Below are positions 45,924-55,844 of a stretch of DNA of 64,000 bases, piece by piece (positions within the stretch are counted from its first letter, which is position 1; every line of letters starts with the position of its first letter). The notes under the pieces are model-generated. The model searched no databases. It saw nothing but the letters and a program-made list of their open reading frames with translations, and was not told the origin of the DNA. Both the position numbers and the translations under genes were made by a program. The stretch comes from Streptomyces sp. NBC_00239 (GTDB lineage Bacteria > Actinomycetota > Actinomycetes > Streptomycetales > Streptomycetaceae): positions 5,828,001 through 5,892,000 of the forward strand of contig NZ_CP108095.1 of the NCBI RefSeq assembly GCF_036194065.1. Direction: 5' to 3'.

Positions 45924-45961
45924 GCGACGGACGCGGACCGGGGCCCGAGGAGGCCGCGTGA
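45920..45961 (+). CDS. Possible coupling minigene between rsmH and ftsL
   Basis: GTG-initiated frame of 13 codons ([13 protein letters not shown]). Its start overlaps the rsmH stop and its stop overlaps the ftsL start, both as GTGA. GAGGAG precedes it within rsmH. It may relay ribosomes from rsmH to ftsL, or be a chance result of GC-rich sequence. Confidence 0.3.
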   Translation: MSDGRGPGPEEAA

Positions 45962-46749
45962 ACAAGGGGTCCACGCCGGCGGGCGGGCCGGCCGGCCGGT
46001 TCGGGGGGGTGCTCCGGGCCCGGCCCGGCGGGCCCGCCGGGCCGGCGCGGACCCCGTTCGTCCTGCTGGTCGTCGTGCTCCTCGGCGGCGGCCTGATCAC
46101 CCTGCTGCTGCTGAACTCGGCCCTCAACGAGGGCTCCTTCCACCTCAGCAGGCTCAAGAAGGACACCACCGCGCTCACCGACGAGCAGCAGGCCCTGCAG
46201 AAGGACGTCGACGCCTTCTCGGCGCCCGACGCGCTGGAGCGCCGCGCCCGCGAACTGGGCCTGGTGCCCGGCGGCAGCCCGGTCTTCCTCGGCCCCGACG
46301 GCAAGCTCAACGGCGTGCCCAGCACCGCCTCCGCCCCACCGCAGGACCCGGTCGCCGCCCCGCCGGCGGCCGCCCCCGCCCCGCACCCGGGCGGCAGCCC
46401 CCTCGCGACTCCTGCGGGCCCCGCCCCGTCCGCGGGGACCGGCACCGGCACCACCGGAGCGGGCACCACCGGCACCGGCACCACCGGCACCACCGGCACG
46501 GGCACCACCGGCACCACCGGCACGGGCACCACCGGCACCGGCACCACCGGCACCACCGGCACCGGCACCACCGGCACCACCGGCACGGGCACCACCGGCA
46601 CCGGCACCACCGGCACGGGCAGTGCCGGTACCGGCAGCAACACCACGGGCACCGGCAACAGCGCCGGCGCCAGCGCCGGTGCCCCCGCCGCCCCTCAACC
46701 CGGCACCCCCGACCCCGACGCGAAGCCCACCCCGACCCCCGGCAGGTGA
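45958..46749 (+). CDS. ftsL: FtsL-like septum formation initiator protein with Thr-Gly repeat tail
   Basis: 263 residues. A short Gly/Pro-rich cytoplasmic segment is followed by one membrane helix (FVLLVVVLLGGGLITLLLLN), then a coiled-coil leucine-zipper region (LSRLKKDTTALTDEQQALQK, then FSAPDALERRARELGL). Position between rsmH and ftsI, topology and coiled coil identify FtsL/DivIC-type division protein. From residue about 160 the tail is TGT/TGTTGT low complexity encoded by near-identical DNA repeats. GTG start has GAGGAGG six bases upstream. It acts with FtsQ and FtsI in the divisome. Confidence 0.85.
   Translation: MNKGSTPAGGPAGRFGGVLRARPGGPAGPARTPFVLLVVVLLGGGLITLLLLNSALNEGSFHLSRLKKDTTALTDEQQALQKDVDAFSAPDALERRARELGLVPGGSPVFLGPDGKLNGVPSTASAPPQDPVAAPPAAAPAPHPGGSPLATPAGPAPSAGTGTGTTGAGTTGTGTTGTTGTGTTGTTGTGTTGTGTTGTTGTGTTGTTGTGTTGTGTTGTGSAGTGSNTTGTGNSAGASAGAPAAPQPGTPDPDAKPTPTPGR
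46437..46660 (+). repeat. Minisatellite-like repeat inside ftsL
   Basis: Tandem units built from ACCGGCACC and ACCGGCACGGGC alternate over about 220 bases and encode Thr-Gly repeats. Copies are nearly identical, so slippage or recombination could change the length between strains. Confidence 0.9.
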
Positions 46750-46753
46750 CGCT

Positions 46754-46843
46754 GTGACCGCCCAGGAACCGGCCCGCGGCACGGGCCCCGCCCCGTGCCC
46801 CGCCCGCTCCCCCCGCCCCCGGCACCCGGGGGAGGCCCGGTGA
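46754..46843 (+). CDS. Possible minigene overlapping the ftsI start
   Basis: GTG-started frame of 29 codons (VTAQEPARGTGP...) directly after the ftsL stop, ending GTGA on the ftsI start. Its first 27 bases resemble the first codons of ftsI (VSPQEPPRR) in a different frame. It may be a coupling ORF or a remnant of a local duplication. Confidence 0.25.
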   Translation: MTAQEPARGTGPAPCPARSPRPRHPGEAR

Positions 46844-48789
46844 GCCCCCAGGAACCGCCCCGGCGGCGCGTACCCGGCCCCGGCCGGCCGCGTACCGGCG
46901 GCGAGCGCCCCCGGACCGCCGCCGCGCGGCCCCGCCGGCCCCGGCCCGCGGCCGCGCGCAACATCCGGCTCGGCAGCCCCAAGCCCCGCCTGCGGCTGGT
47001 CAGCATCGGCCTGACCCTGGTCATGGTGGCCTTCGTGGTGAGGCTGCTCCAGGTGCAGGCCGTGGACGCCTCCGAGTACACCGCCCAGGCACAGAAGAAC
47101 CGGTACGCCACCTACACCCTGGCCGCCGAGCGCGGCCGGATCACCGACCGGTCCGGCATCGCGCTCGCCACCAGCGTCGACGCGTACGACATCACGGCCG
47201 ACCCCACGATGTTCACGCCCCAGGAGAGCAAGGCACTCGACGCCCCCGAGCAGGCCGCCGCCCTCCTCGGACCGCTCCTCGACAAGGACCCGAAGGAGAT
47301 CACGGCCCGCCTGAAGACGCCGAACACCAAGTACGTCGTCCTGGCCCGCCGCCAGACCCCGCAGGTCTGGAACCAGATCAAGGACCTCAAGAAGGCCTTC
47401 TCGGAGAAGGCCCAGGCCGACAAGCGCGGCACCGGCCCCGGCGCCAACGTCCTCGCCGGCGTCTTCCAGGAGCCCAGCAGCAAGCGGGTGTACCCCAACG
47501 GAGACCTCGCCGCCGGGATAATCGGATACGTCAACGCCGAGGGCAAGGGCGCCGGCGGCCTCGAATCCGCCCTCGACGAGAAGCTCGCGGGCGAGGACGG
47601 CGAACTGCGGTACGCCCAGGCCGGCGGCCGCCGCGTGCCCACCGCGGGCTCCCACGAGAAGCCCGCCGTGCCCGGCGCCGACATCGAACTCACCATCGAC
47701 CGCGACATCCAGTGGGCCGCGCAGAACGCCATCACCGAACAGGTCCGCGCCTCCGCCGCCGACCGCGGCTACGTCATCGTCCAGGACACCCGCACCGGCG
47801 AGGTCCTGGCCATGGCCAACGCCCCCGGCTTCGACCCCAACGACCTCAGCAAGGCCCGCTCCGCGGCCATGGGCAACGCGGCACTCCAGGACGTGTACGA
47901 ACCCGGCTCCACCGCCAAGGTCATCTCCATGGCCGCCGTACTGGAGGAGAAGGCCGCCGGCCCGCTCACCCACGTCACCGTGCCCAACCGGCTGCACCGC
48001 GGAGACCGGCTCTTCAAGGACGACATCGACCACCCGACCTGGTACCTGACCCTCAACGGCGTCCTCGCCAAGTCGAGCAACATCGGCACCATCATGGCCA
48101 CCGGCCGGCTCGGCAAGACCCAGTCCGACGCCAACGACGTCCTGTACTCGTACCTGACGAACTTCGGCATCGGGCAGCCCACCGGCCTCGACTACCCCGG
48201 TGAATCCCGCGGCATCCTCGCCAAGCCCCGCGACTGGTCCACCTCGCAGCAGTACACGATCCCCTTCGGTCAGGGCCTGTCCCTCAACGCCATGCAGGCG
48301 GCCTCCGTGTACTCGACCATCGCCAACGGCGGCGTCCGCATCGAACCCACCCTGGTGCGCGGCAGCCGCGGCCCCGACGGCCGGTTCACGCCGGCCGCCG
48401 ACCCCCCCAAGACCCGGGTCGTCAGCGAGGCCACCGCCAAGACGCTCGCCCAGATGCTCGAATCGGTCGTCGACGACCAGGAGGGCACCGGAACCAAGGC
48501 GCGCATCCCCGGCTACCGCGTCGGCGGCAAGACGGGAACGTCCAACCGGGTGGATCCGGCCACCGGCCGCTACAAGGGCTACACCGCTTCCTTCGCCGGC
48601 TTCGCCCCCGCCGACGACCCGCGGATCACCGTCTACTGCGCCATCCAGAACCCGACCAGGGGCAGCTACTTCGGCGGCCAGATCTGCGGCCCCATCTACA
48701 AGAAGGTCATGGAGTTCGCCCTCAAGACCCAGCAGATCGCCCCCTCCGGCACCGCCCCGGCAGGACTGCCGGTCACCTTCACCCCGTAA
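46840..48789 (+). CDS. ftsI: Peptidoglycan transpeptidase FtsI (class B PBP)
   Basis: 649 residues, septal transpeptidase. An unusually long basic cytoplasmic N-terminus (about 50 residues of Pro and Arg) precedes one helix (LVSIGLTLVMVAFVVRLL), a pedestal domain with RGRITDRSGIALA, and the penicillin-binding domain with Ser357-x-x-Lys360 (EPGSTAKV), Ser412-Ser413-Asn414 (KSSNIG) and GGKTGTSN. GTG 46840 has GGGGGAGG upstream. It follows ftsL and precedes murE by 9 bases. In Streptomyces FtsI is needed for efficient sporulation septation but not for growth. Confidence 0.96.
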   Translation: MSPQEPPRRRVPGPGRPRTGGERPRTAAARPRRPRPAAARNIRLGSPKPRLRLVSIGLTLVMVAFVVRLLQVQAVDASEYTAQAQKNRYATYTLAAERGRITDRSGIALATSVDAYDITADPTMFTPQESKALDAPEQAAALLGPLLDKDPKEITARLKTPNTKYVVLARRQTPQVWNQIKDLKKAFSEKAQADKRGTGPGANVLAGVFQEPSSKRVYPNGDLAAGIIGYVNAEGKGAGGLESALDEKLAGEDGELRYAQAGGRRVPTAGSHEKPAVPGADIELTIDRDIQWAAQNAITEQVRASAADRGYVIVQDTRTGEVLAMANAPGFDPNDLSKARSAAMGNAALQDVYEPGSTAKVISMAAVLEEKAAGPLTHVTVPNRLHRGDRLFKDDIDHPTWYLTLNGVLAKSSNIGTIMATGRLGKTQSDANDVLYSYLTNFGIGQPTGLDYPGESRGILAKPRDWSTSQQYTIPFGQGLSLNAMQAASVYSTIANGGVRIEPTLVRGSRGPDGRFTPAADPPKTRVVSEATAKTLAQMLESVVDDQEGTGTKARIPGYRVGGKTGTSNRVDPATGRYKGYTASFAGFAPADDPRITVYCAIQNPTRGSYFGGQICGPIYKKVMEFALKTQQIAPSGTAPAGLPVTFTP

Positions 48790-48798
48790 GGCACCACA

Positions 48799-50481
48799 GT
48801 GACGACGATCACCCAGGACCCCGGGAACCACCGCACCCCGGCCCCCTCAATTCCCGGCGGGCCGGGTGCGCCCGGTACGCTCACCGCCGTGCCCCACGCT
48901 GATCAGCCCAGAACCGCCCAGAAAGACGCCCCGGCAGTGCCGCCGGGCGCGCCCCGGCCCGCGACGCTGCGCCCGACCCCGCTGGGTGAGCTGGCCGCGC
49001 TGCTGGGAACCGACGTCACGGCCTCCGCCCCGGCGGAGATCACCGGCATCACGCACGACTCGCGGGCCGTGCGGCCCGGCGACGTCTACGCGGCTCTGCC
49101 CGGTGCCCGCCTGCACGGCGCCGACTTCGCAGCGCAGGCCGCCGGCCTCGGCGCCGCCGCGGTCCTCACGGACCCCGCGGGCGCCGAACGGGCCGCCGCC
49201 ACCGGACTGCCGGTCCTCGTCGTCCCCGACCCGCGCGCCCGGATGGGCGAGCTGGCCGCGGCGATCTACCGCAGCCCGGGCAGCGAACTGCTGCGCATCG
49301 GCATCACCGGCACCTCCGGGAAGACCACCACGGCCTACCTGGTCGAGGGCGGCCTGCGCGGCGCCGGCCGCAGCACCGGACTCATCGGCACCGTCGAGAT
49401 GCGCATCGGCGACGAGCGCATCAAGTCCGAGCGCACCACCCCCGAGGCCACCGACCTCCAGGCCCTCTTCGCCGTCATGCGCGAGCGCGGCGTCGAGGCG
49501 GTCGCGATGGAGGTCTCCAGCCACGCGCTGGTGCTCGGCCGGGTCGACGGCACCGTCTTCGACGTCGCCGTCTTCAACAACCTCAGCCCGGAGCACATGG
49601 AGTTCCACTCCGACATGGAGGACTACTTCCAGGCGAAGGCGCAGCTCTTCACCGAGCGCCGCGCCCGCCTCGGCGTGGTCAACCTCGACGACGAGTACGG
49701 GCGCCGGCTGGCGAAGGAGTCGGCCATCCCGGTCGTCACCTTCTCCGCCGACGGCGACCCGGCCGCCGACTGGCGCGCCGAGGACGTCGTCTCCGGCCCG
49801 GTCGGCTCCACCCTCGTCCTGACCGGCCCCGGCGGCGTACGGGTGCGGGCCACCGCCCCGCTGCCCGGCCCGTTCAACGTGGCCAACACCGTCGCCGCGA
49901 TCGTCACCCTCGCCGCCGCCGGCATCGACCCGCAGGCCGCCGCCGACGGCGTCGCCGCGGTCCCCGGCGTCCCCGGCCGCCTGGAGCGCGTCGACGCGGG
50001 CCAGCCGTACCTCGCCGTCGTCGACTACGCGCACAAGACGGACGCCGTCGAATCGGTCCTGCGCGCCCTGCGCAAGGTCACCGAGGGCCGGCTGCACATC
50101 GTCATCGGCTGCGGCGGCGACCGCGACCAGACCAAGCGCGGCCCGATGGGCGCCGCCGCGGCCCGGCTCGCCGACACCACCGTGCTGACCTCCGACAACC
50201 CGCGCTCCGAGGACCCCCTGGCCATCCTCGCCGCCATGTTCGAAGGGGCCGTCTCGGTGCCCGCCGCCGACCGCGGCGACGTACTCGTCGACCCCGACCG
50301 GGCCGCCGCCATCGCGGCGGCCGTGGCCCGCGCCGAACCCGGCGACACCGTGCTCGTCGCCGGCAAGGGCCACGAGCAGGGCCAGGACACCGGCGGCGTG
50401 GTCCGCCCCTTCGACGACCGACAGGTGCTGCGCGCCGCCATCGAGGCACAGCGCGAGCACGCCCGACAGGCCGAGGTGTAA
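48799..50481 (+). CDS. murE: UDP-MurNAc-tripeptide synthetase MurE
   Basis: Adds diaminopimelate to UDP-MurNAc-dipeptide. 560 residues; the first 60 are a variable Pro/Thr-rich extension. Mur ligase ATP motif GITGTSGKTTTAY at about 168-180, SERTTPEATDL substrate loop, MEVSSHALVLGRV, and the DNPRSEDP motif that selects diaminopimelate (Streptomyces uses the LL form). GTG start with a 9-base gap to ftsI; GTG at 48888 further in is also possible if the extension is not translated. Coupled to murF. Confidence 0.96.
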   Translation: MTTITQDPGNHRTPAPSIPGGPGAPGTLTAVPHADQPRTAQKDAPAVPPGAPRPATLRPTPLGELAALLGTDVTASAPAEITGITHDSRAVRPGDVYAALPGARLHGADFAAQAAGLGAAAVLTDPAGAERAAATGLPVLVVPDPRARMGELAAAIYRSPGSELLRIGITGTSGKTTTAYLVEGGLRGAGRSTGLIGTVEMRIGDERIKSERTTPEATDLQALFAVMRERGVEAVAMEVSSHALVLGRVDGTVFDVAVFNNLSPEHMEFHSDMEDYFQAKAQLFTERRARLGVVNLDDEYGRRLAKESAIPVVTFSADGDPAADWRAEDVVSGPVGSTLVLTGPGGVRVRATAPLPGPFNVANTVAAIVTLAAAGIDPQAAADGVAAVPGVPGRLERVDAGQPYLAVVDYAHKTDAVESVLRALRKVTEGRLHIVIGCGGDRDQTKRGPMGAAAARLADTTVLTSDNPRSEDPLAILAAMFEGAVSVPAADRGDVLVDPDRAAAIAAAVARAEPGDTVLVAGKGHEQGQDTGGVVRPFDDRQVLRAAIEAQREHARQAEV

Positions 50482-50483
50482 CC

Positions 50484-51917
50484 GTGATCGCCCTCTCCCT
50501 CGCCGAGATCGCCGACATCACCGGCGGGCTTGCCCACGACATACCGGATCCGTCCGCACGCATCACCGGGCCCGTGGTCAAGGACTCCCGGGACGTGCGG
50601 CCCGGCAGCCTCTTCGTCGCCTTCGTCGGCGAGCACGTCGACGGCCACGACTACGCCGAGCGCGCCGTCGCCGCCGGAGCCGCCGCCGTCCTCGCCGCGC
50701 GGCCCGTGGGCGTGCCCGCCGTGGTCGTCCCGGACGTCCAGGAGGCCCTCGGCGCCCTCGCCCGCGCGGTCGTCGAGCGCCTCGGCACCGACGTGGTGGC
50801 CCTGACCGGCTCCGCCGGGAAGACCTCCACCAAGGACCTCATCGCGCAGGTCCTCCAGCACCACGCGCCGACCGTGTGGACCCCCGGCTCCCTCAACAAC
50901 GAGATCGGCCTGCCGCTCACCGCGCTCCAGGCCACCGCCGAAACCCGGCACCTCGTCCTGGAGATGGGCGCCCGCGGCATCGGCCACATCTCCTACCTCA
51001 CCGGCCTGACCCCGCCGCGCATCGGCCTCGTCCTGAACGTGGGCACCGCCCACATCGGCGAGTTCGGCGGCCGCGAGCAGATCGCCCAGGCCAAGGGCGA
51101 ACTGGTCGAGGCCCTGCCCGCGGCGGCCGACGGCGGCGTCGCCGTCCTCAACGCCGACGACCCGCTCGTCCGCGCCATGACCTCCCGCACCCGGGCCCGT
51201 ACCGTGCTGTTCGGAGAGGCGCCCGACGCCGAAGTCCGGGCCGAGGACGTCCGCCTGACGCCGCAGGGACAGCCTTCCTTCACGCTTCACACACCCACCG
51301 GGTGCAGCACGGTGACCTTGCGGCTGTACGGTGAGCACCACGTGTCGAACGCGCTCGCCGCGGCCGCCGTCGCCCATGTGCTGGGCATGTCCGTCGACGA
51401 GATCGCCCGCGCGCTCTCCGAGGCGGGCACGCTGTCCCGCTGGCGGATGGAGGTCACCGAGCGCTCGGACGGCGTGACGGTCGTCAACGACGCCTACAAC
51501 GCGAACCCCGAGTCCATGCGGGCAGCGCTGCGCGCGCTGGTCGCCATGGGAGGCGCCACCAGGGCGCAGGGGGGACGTACGTGGGCGGTGCTCGGTCCCA
51601 TGGCCGAGCTCGGTGACGATTCGCTCGCTGAACACGACGCGGTCGGACGGCTCGCCGTCCGGCTCAACGTGAGCAAGCTCGTCGCAGTCGGGGGCAGGGA
51701 AGCCTCCTGGCTGCAACTGGGCGCATATAACGAGGGTTCGTGGGGTGAGGAGTCGGTGCTCGTGTCCGACGCACAGGCGGCGGTCGACCTGTTGCGCAGT
51801 GAACTGCGCCCGGGAGACGTCGTGCTGGTGAAGGCGTCCAGGTCGGTCGGTCTGGAGCGGGTCGCGCTCGCGCTGCTCGACGGCGCCGCTGCAGAGGGGC
51901 AGGTCTCGGGCCGATGA
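50484..51917 (+). CDS. murF: UDP-MurNAc-pentapeptide synthetase MurF
   Basis: Adds D-Ala-D-Ala to the tripeptide. 477 residues with [14 protein letters not shown] (107-119) as ATP loop, [35 protein letters not shown] and [23 protein letters not shown] start two bases after the murE stop. Its stop overlaps the mraY start as ATGA. This part of the gene uses slightly more varied codons than its first half, without sign of transfer. Confidence 0.96.
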   Translation: MIALSLAEIADITGGLAHDIPDPSARITGPVVKDSRDVRPGSLFVAFVGEHVDGHDYAERAVAAGAAAVLAARPVGVPAVVVPDVQEALGALARAVVERLGTDVVALTGSAGKTSTKDLIAQVLQHHAPTVWTPGSLNNEIGLPLTALQATAETRHLVLEMGARGIGHISYLTGLTPPRIGLVLNVGTAHIGEFGGREQIAQAKGELVEALPAAADGGVAVLNADDPLVRAMTSRTRARTVLFGEAPDAEVRAEDVRLTPQGQPSFTLHTPTGCSTVTLRLYGEHHVSNALAAAAVAHVLGMSVDEIARALSEAGTLSRWRMEVTERSDGVTVVNDAYNANPESMRAALRALVAMGGATRAQGGRTWAVLGPMAELGDDSLAEHDAVGRLAVRLNVSKLVAVGGREASWLQLGAYNEGSWGEESVLVSDAQAAVDLLRSELRPGDVVLVKASRSVGLERVALALLDGAAAEGQVSGR

Positions 51918-52984
51918 GGCAGATCCTGTTCGCGGGAGTCATCGGGCTCTTCCTGACCCTCATCGGCACCCCGCTGCTCATCAAGCTGCTGGCGCGCAAG
52001 GGTTACGGCCAGTTCATCCGGGACGACGGCCCGCGCGGCCACGCCGGGAAGAAGGGCACGCCCACCATGGGCGGCATCTCCTTCATCCTGGCCACGCTCA
52101 TCGCGTACGCCCTGACGAAGGTCATCACGTCCAGCGAGCCGACGTTCTCCGGCGTGCTCGTGCTGTTCCTGATGGCCGGCATGGGCCTGGTCGGGTTCCT
52201 CGACGACTACATCAAGATCGTCAAGCAGCGTTCGCTGGGCCTGCGGGCCAAGGCGAAGATGGCCGGACAGCTGATCGTCGGCATCGCCTTCGCGGTGCTC
52301 GCGCTCCAGTTCTCCGACTCCAAGAACCTCACCCCGGCGTCCACGAAGCTGTCCTTCGTCATGGACTTCGGCTGGTCCATCGGCCCGGTGCTGTTCGTCA
52401 TCTGGGCGCTGTTCATGATCCTCGCGATGTCGAACGGCGTGAACCTGACGGACGGCCTGGACGGTCTGGCGACCGGCGCGGCCGTCATGGTCTTCGGTGC
52501 CTACACCTTCATCGGCGTCTGGCAGTACCAGGAGTCCTGCGCCAACGCGGAGACCCTCACCAACCCGGCCGCCTGCTTCGAGGTGCGCGACCCGCTGGAC
52601 CTCGCGATCGTCGCCTCCGCCCTGATGGGAGCCTGCTTCGGCTTCCTGTGGTGGAACACCTCGCCCGCCAAGATCTTCATGGGCGACACCGGCTCGCTCG
52701 CCCTCGGCGGCGCGCTCGCCGGTCTGGCGATCTGCTCCCGCACCGAGCTGCTCGTCGCGCTCCTCGGCGGCCTGTTCGTCCTCATCACCATGTCCGTGGT
52801 GATCCAGGTCGGTTCGTTCCGCCTCACCGGCAAGCGGGTCTTCCGGATGGCGCCGCTCCAGCACCACTTCGAACTCAAGGGCTGGTCCGAAGTCCTTGTC
52901 GTGGTCCGCTTCTGGATCATCCAGGGCATGTGCGTGATCGTCGGTCTCGGACTCTTCTACGCGGGATGGGCAGCAGAGAAGTGA
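51914..52984 (+). CDS. mraY: Phospho-MurNAc-pentapeptide translocase MraY
   Basis: Ten-helix membrane enzyme making lipid I. 356 residues; [32 protein letters not shown] (first Asp pair), [12 protein letters not shown], and [12 protein letters not shown] are diagnostic, with [13 protein letters not shown] near the C-terminus. ATG 51914 overlaps the murF stop and its own stop overlaps the murD GTG (GTGA), so three Mur genes are coupled in series. Confidence 0.97.
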   Translation: MRQILFAGVIGLFLTLIGTPLLIKLLARKGYGQFIRDDGPRGHAGKKGTPTMGGISFILATLIAYALTKVITSSEPTFSGVLVLFLMAGMGLVGFLDDYIKIVKQRSLGLRAKAKMAGQLIVGIAFAVLALQFSDSKNLTPASTKLSFVMDFGWSIGPVLFVIWALFMILAMSNGVNLTDGLDGLATGAAVMVFGAYTFIGVWQYQESCANAETLTNPAACFEVRDPLDLAIVASALMGACFGFLWWNTSPAKIFMGDTGSLALGGALAGLAICSRTELLVALLGGLFVLITMSVVIQVGSFRLTGKRVFRMAPLQHHFELKGWSEVLVVVRFWIIQGMCVIVGLGLFYAGWAAEK

Positions 52985-54393
52985 CCTCCTGGCAGGGCAT
53001 GAACATCACCGTCGCCGGCCTCGGCGTGAGCGGCATCAGCGCCGCCCGCGCCCTGGCCGGCCTCGGCGCCCGCGTGACCGTGGTCGACGGCGGGGACGGC
53101 GAGAACCACCGGGCCCGCGCCGCCGAACTGGCCGGGCTGGGCATCGAGGTCCGCCTCGGCGATGCCGACACCCTGCCCGAGGGCACCGGCCTGGTGGTCA
53201 CCTCGCCCGGCTGGAAGCCCTCCAGCCCGCTCTTCGCGGCGGCCGCGGCCGCCGGCGTCGACGTGGTCGGCGACGTGGAGATCGCCTGGCGGCTGCGCGG
53301 CCCCGGCGCCGCGCCCTGGCTCGCGATCACCGGCACCAACGGCAAGACGACCACCACGCAGATGCTGGCGTCGATCCTGCGCGCCGCCGGCCTGCGCACC
53401 GCCGCCGTCGGCAACATCGGCACCCCCATCATCGACGTGGTCCTCGGCGAGCAGGAGTACGACGTCCTGGCCGTCGAACTCTCCAGCTACCAGCTGCACT
53501 GGGCGCCCTCGGTGCGCGCCCACTCGGCGGCCGTGCTGAACCTCGCCCCCGACCACCTCGACTGGCACGGCTCCATGGAGGCGTACGCCGCCGACAAGGG
53601 CCGCATCTACGAGGGCAACACCGTCGCCTGCGTCTACAACGTCGCCGACAAGGCCACCGAGGACCTGGTCGTGGAGGCCGACGTCGAAGAGGGCTGCCGG
53701 GCCATCGGCTTCACCCTCGGCGCCCCCGGCCCCTCCATGCTCGGCGTCGTCGACGGCATCCTCGTCGACCGCGCCTTCGTCGAGAACCGGCAGAAGAACG
53801 CCCAGGAACTCGCCGAGGTCTCGGACGTCAACCCGCCGGCCCCGCACAACATCGCCAACGCCCTCGCCGCGGCCGCGCTGGCCCGCGCCTTCGGCGTCGA
53901 GCCCCGCGCCGTCCGCGACGGCCTGCGCGACTTCCGCCCCGACGCGCACCGCATCGCGCACGTGGCCGACGTCGCCGGGGTCGCGTACGTCGACGACTCC
54001 AAGGCCACCAACACCCACGCCGCCGAGGCCTCCCTCGCCGCGTACGAACCGATCGTCTGGATCGCCGGCGGCCTCGCCAAGGGCGCGACCTTCGACGACC
54101 TGGTCCGCAACTCTGCGAAGCGGCTGCGCGGCGCCGTGCTGATGGGCGCCGACCGGGAGCTGATCCGCGAAGCGCTCGCGCGACACGCCCCGCAGGTCCC
54201 GGTGGTCGACCTCGACCGGACCGACACTGGGGCGATGCTTGCGGCGGTCCGGGAAGCGGCCCGGCTCGCAGAGCCCGGCGACACGGTCCTGCTGGCCCCC
54301 GCCTGCGCCTCGATGGACATGTTCGCGAACTACAACGCGCGGGGTGACGCTTTCGCCGACGCCGTACGCGAACTGGCCGCCGAGAGCGCCTAG
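52981..54393 (+). CDS. murD: UDP-MurNAc-alanine--D-glutamate ligase MurD
   Basis: 470 residues. [20 protein letters not shown] is the N-terminal nucleotide fold, [16 protein letters not shown] (114-128) the ATP loop, and [20 protein letters not shown] with [18 protein letters not shown] follow, ending in [17 protein letters not shown] and [24 protein letters not shown] 52981 overlaps the mraY stop; the ATG at 52999 is less likely because it loses the coupling. Adds D-Glu to UDP-MurNAc-L-Ala in cytoplasm. Confidence 0.96.
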   Translation: MTSWQGMNITVAGLGVSGISAARALAGLGARVTVVDGGDGENHRARAAELAGLGIEVRLGDADTLPEGTGLVVTSPGWKPSSPLFAAAAAAGVDVVGDVEIAWRLRGPGAAPWLAITGTNGKTTTTQMLASILRAAGLRTAAVGNIGTPIIDVVLGEQEYDVLAVELSSYQLHWAPSVRAHSAAVLNLAPDHLDWHGSMEAYAADKGRIYEGNTVACVYNVADKATEDLVVEADVEEGCRAIGFTLGAPGPSMLGVVDGILVDRAFVENRQKNAQELAEVSDVNPPAPHNIANALAAAALARAFGVEPRAVRDGLRDFRPDAHRIAHVADVAGVAYVDDSKATNTHAAEASLAAYEPIVWIAGGLAKGATFDDLVRNSAKRLRGAVLMGADRELIREALARHAPQVPVVDLDRTDTGAMLAAVREAARLAEPGDTVLLAPACASMDMFANYNARGDAFADAVRELAAESA

Positions 54394-54446
54394 GCCGGGG
54401 CAGGGTCTGTCCGGCCGGCTGCTCGTACGAGTGGAGGGGAACAGAC

Positions 54447-55838
54447 ATGCAGCGCGTCGCGGTGGGCGCGGGGCGGCGGCCGTCCGTGCCGAAGGCACCG
54501 GGCCGGAAGCGGTCCCTGAGATCTCCGAGGACCCCCAGGTCCCCGCGGCCGGGACCGTCCGGCCGCGGCCGCGGACCGCTTGAGCGGTTCCGGCGTACGT
54601 ACCGGCAGTTGCGGCGCACCTGGGACCGGCCGCTCACCGCGTATTACCTGATCTTCGGCAGTGGTCTGCTGATCACGGTGCTCGGCCTGATCATGGTGTA
54701 CTCGGCATCCATGATCAAGGCGTTGCAGCTGGGACTGTCCGCCTCGTACTTCTTCCAGAAGCAGTTCCTCGCCGCCCTGATCGGCACCGGGCTGCTGCTC
54801 GTCGCCTCCCGGATGCCGGTGAAGCTGCACCGGGCCCTGGCGTACCCGGCGCTCGCCGGGACCGTCTTCCTGATGGTGCTGGTCCAGGTCCCCGGGATAG
54901 GGGTGTCGATCAACGGCAACCAGAACTGGATCTCGCTGGGCGGCCCCTTCATGCTCCAGCCCAGCGAGTTCGGCAAGCTGGCGCTGATCCTGTGGGGCGC
55001 CGACCTGCTGGCGCGCAAGGGCGACAAGCAGCTGCTGAGCCAGTGGAAGCACCTGCTGGTGCCGCTGGTGCCGGTGACGTTCATGCTGCTCGGACTGATC
55101 ATGCTCGGCGGGGACATGGGCACCGCGATCATCCTCACCGCGATCCTCTTCGGACTGCTGTGGGTGGCCGGCGCGCCGACCCGGCTGTTCGTCGGCGTGC
55201 TCGCCGTCGCGGGTCTCATCGTGGCCGTGCTCATCAAGACCAGCCCGCACCGGATGGAACGGCTCGCCTGCATCGGTGCCACCGACCTGGGCCCCAAGGG
55301 CGACTGCTGGCAGGCCGTACACGGCATCTTCGCTCTGGCGTCCGGCGGATGGTTCGGTTCCGGCCTGGGCGCGAGTGTGGAAAAATGGGGACAACTACCC
55401 GAAGCCCACACCGACTTCATCTTCGCCATCACCGGGGAGGAACTGGGTCTCGCGGGGACGCTGTCGGTGCTGGCCCTGTTCGCGGCCCTAGGCTATGCGG
55501 GTATCCGCGTGGCAGGACGCACGGAGGACCCCTTCGTCAGGTATGCCGCGGGAGGCGTGACCACCTGGATCACGGCACAGGCCGTGATCAACATCGGTGC
55601 GGTGCTCGGTCTGCTGCCGATCGCCGGAGTCCCGCTCCCGCTGTTCTCCTACGGGGGTTCGGCCCTGCTGCCGACCATGTTCGCCGTCGGACTGCTCATC
55701 GCCTTCGCGCGGGAGGAACCGGCGGCGCGCGCGGCGCTCGCGATGCGACAGCCGAGGAAGACCGGCTGGAAGCGGACCGGGCTGAGATGGAAATCGATGA
55801 GACGGCGCGTCAAGAAGCGTCCGTCCGGAGAGCGGTGA
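54447..55838 (+). CDS. ftsW: SEDS-family peptidoglycan glycosyltransferase FtsW
   Basis: 463 residues with about ten membrane helices. A basic Arg/Pro-rich cytoplasmic N-terminus (about 65 residues) precedes YLIFGSGLLITVLGLIMVYS. NQNWISLGGPFMLQPSEFGK, GGDMGTA, AHTDFIFAITGEELGL and LPLFSYGGSALLPTMFAVGL are SEDS family motifs; the Asp of GGDMGT is in the expected catalytic site. ATG with GGAGGGG upstream. Works with FtsI in septal synthesis. It ends with a strongly basic tail (KSMRRRVKKR). Confidence 0.97.
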   Translation: MQRVAVGAGRRPSVPKAPGRKRSLRSPRTPRSPRPGPSGRGRGPLERFRRTYRQLRRTWDRPLTAYYLIFGSGLLITVLGLIMVYSASMIKALQLGLSASYFFQKQFLAALIGTGLLLVASRMPVKLHRALAYPALAGTVFLMVLVQVPGIGVSINGNQNWISLGGPFMLQPSEFGKLALILWGADLLARKGDKQLLSQWKHLLVPLVPVTFMLLGLIMLGGDMGTAIILTAILFGLLWVAGAPTRLFVGVLAVAGLIVAVLIKTSPHRMERLACIGATDLGPKGDCWQAVHGIFALASGGWFGSGLGASVEKWGQLPEAHTDFIFAITGEELGLAGTLSVLALFAALGYAGIRVAGRTEDPFVRYAAGGVTTWITAQAVINIGAVLGLLPIAGVPLPLFSYGGSALLPTMFAVGLLIAFAREEPAARAALAMRQPRKTGWKRTGLRWKSMRRRVKKRPSGER

Positions 55839-55844
55839 ATTTCG

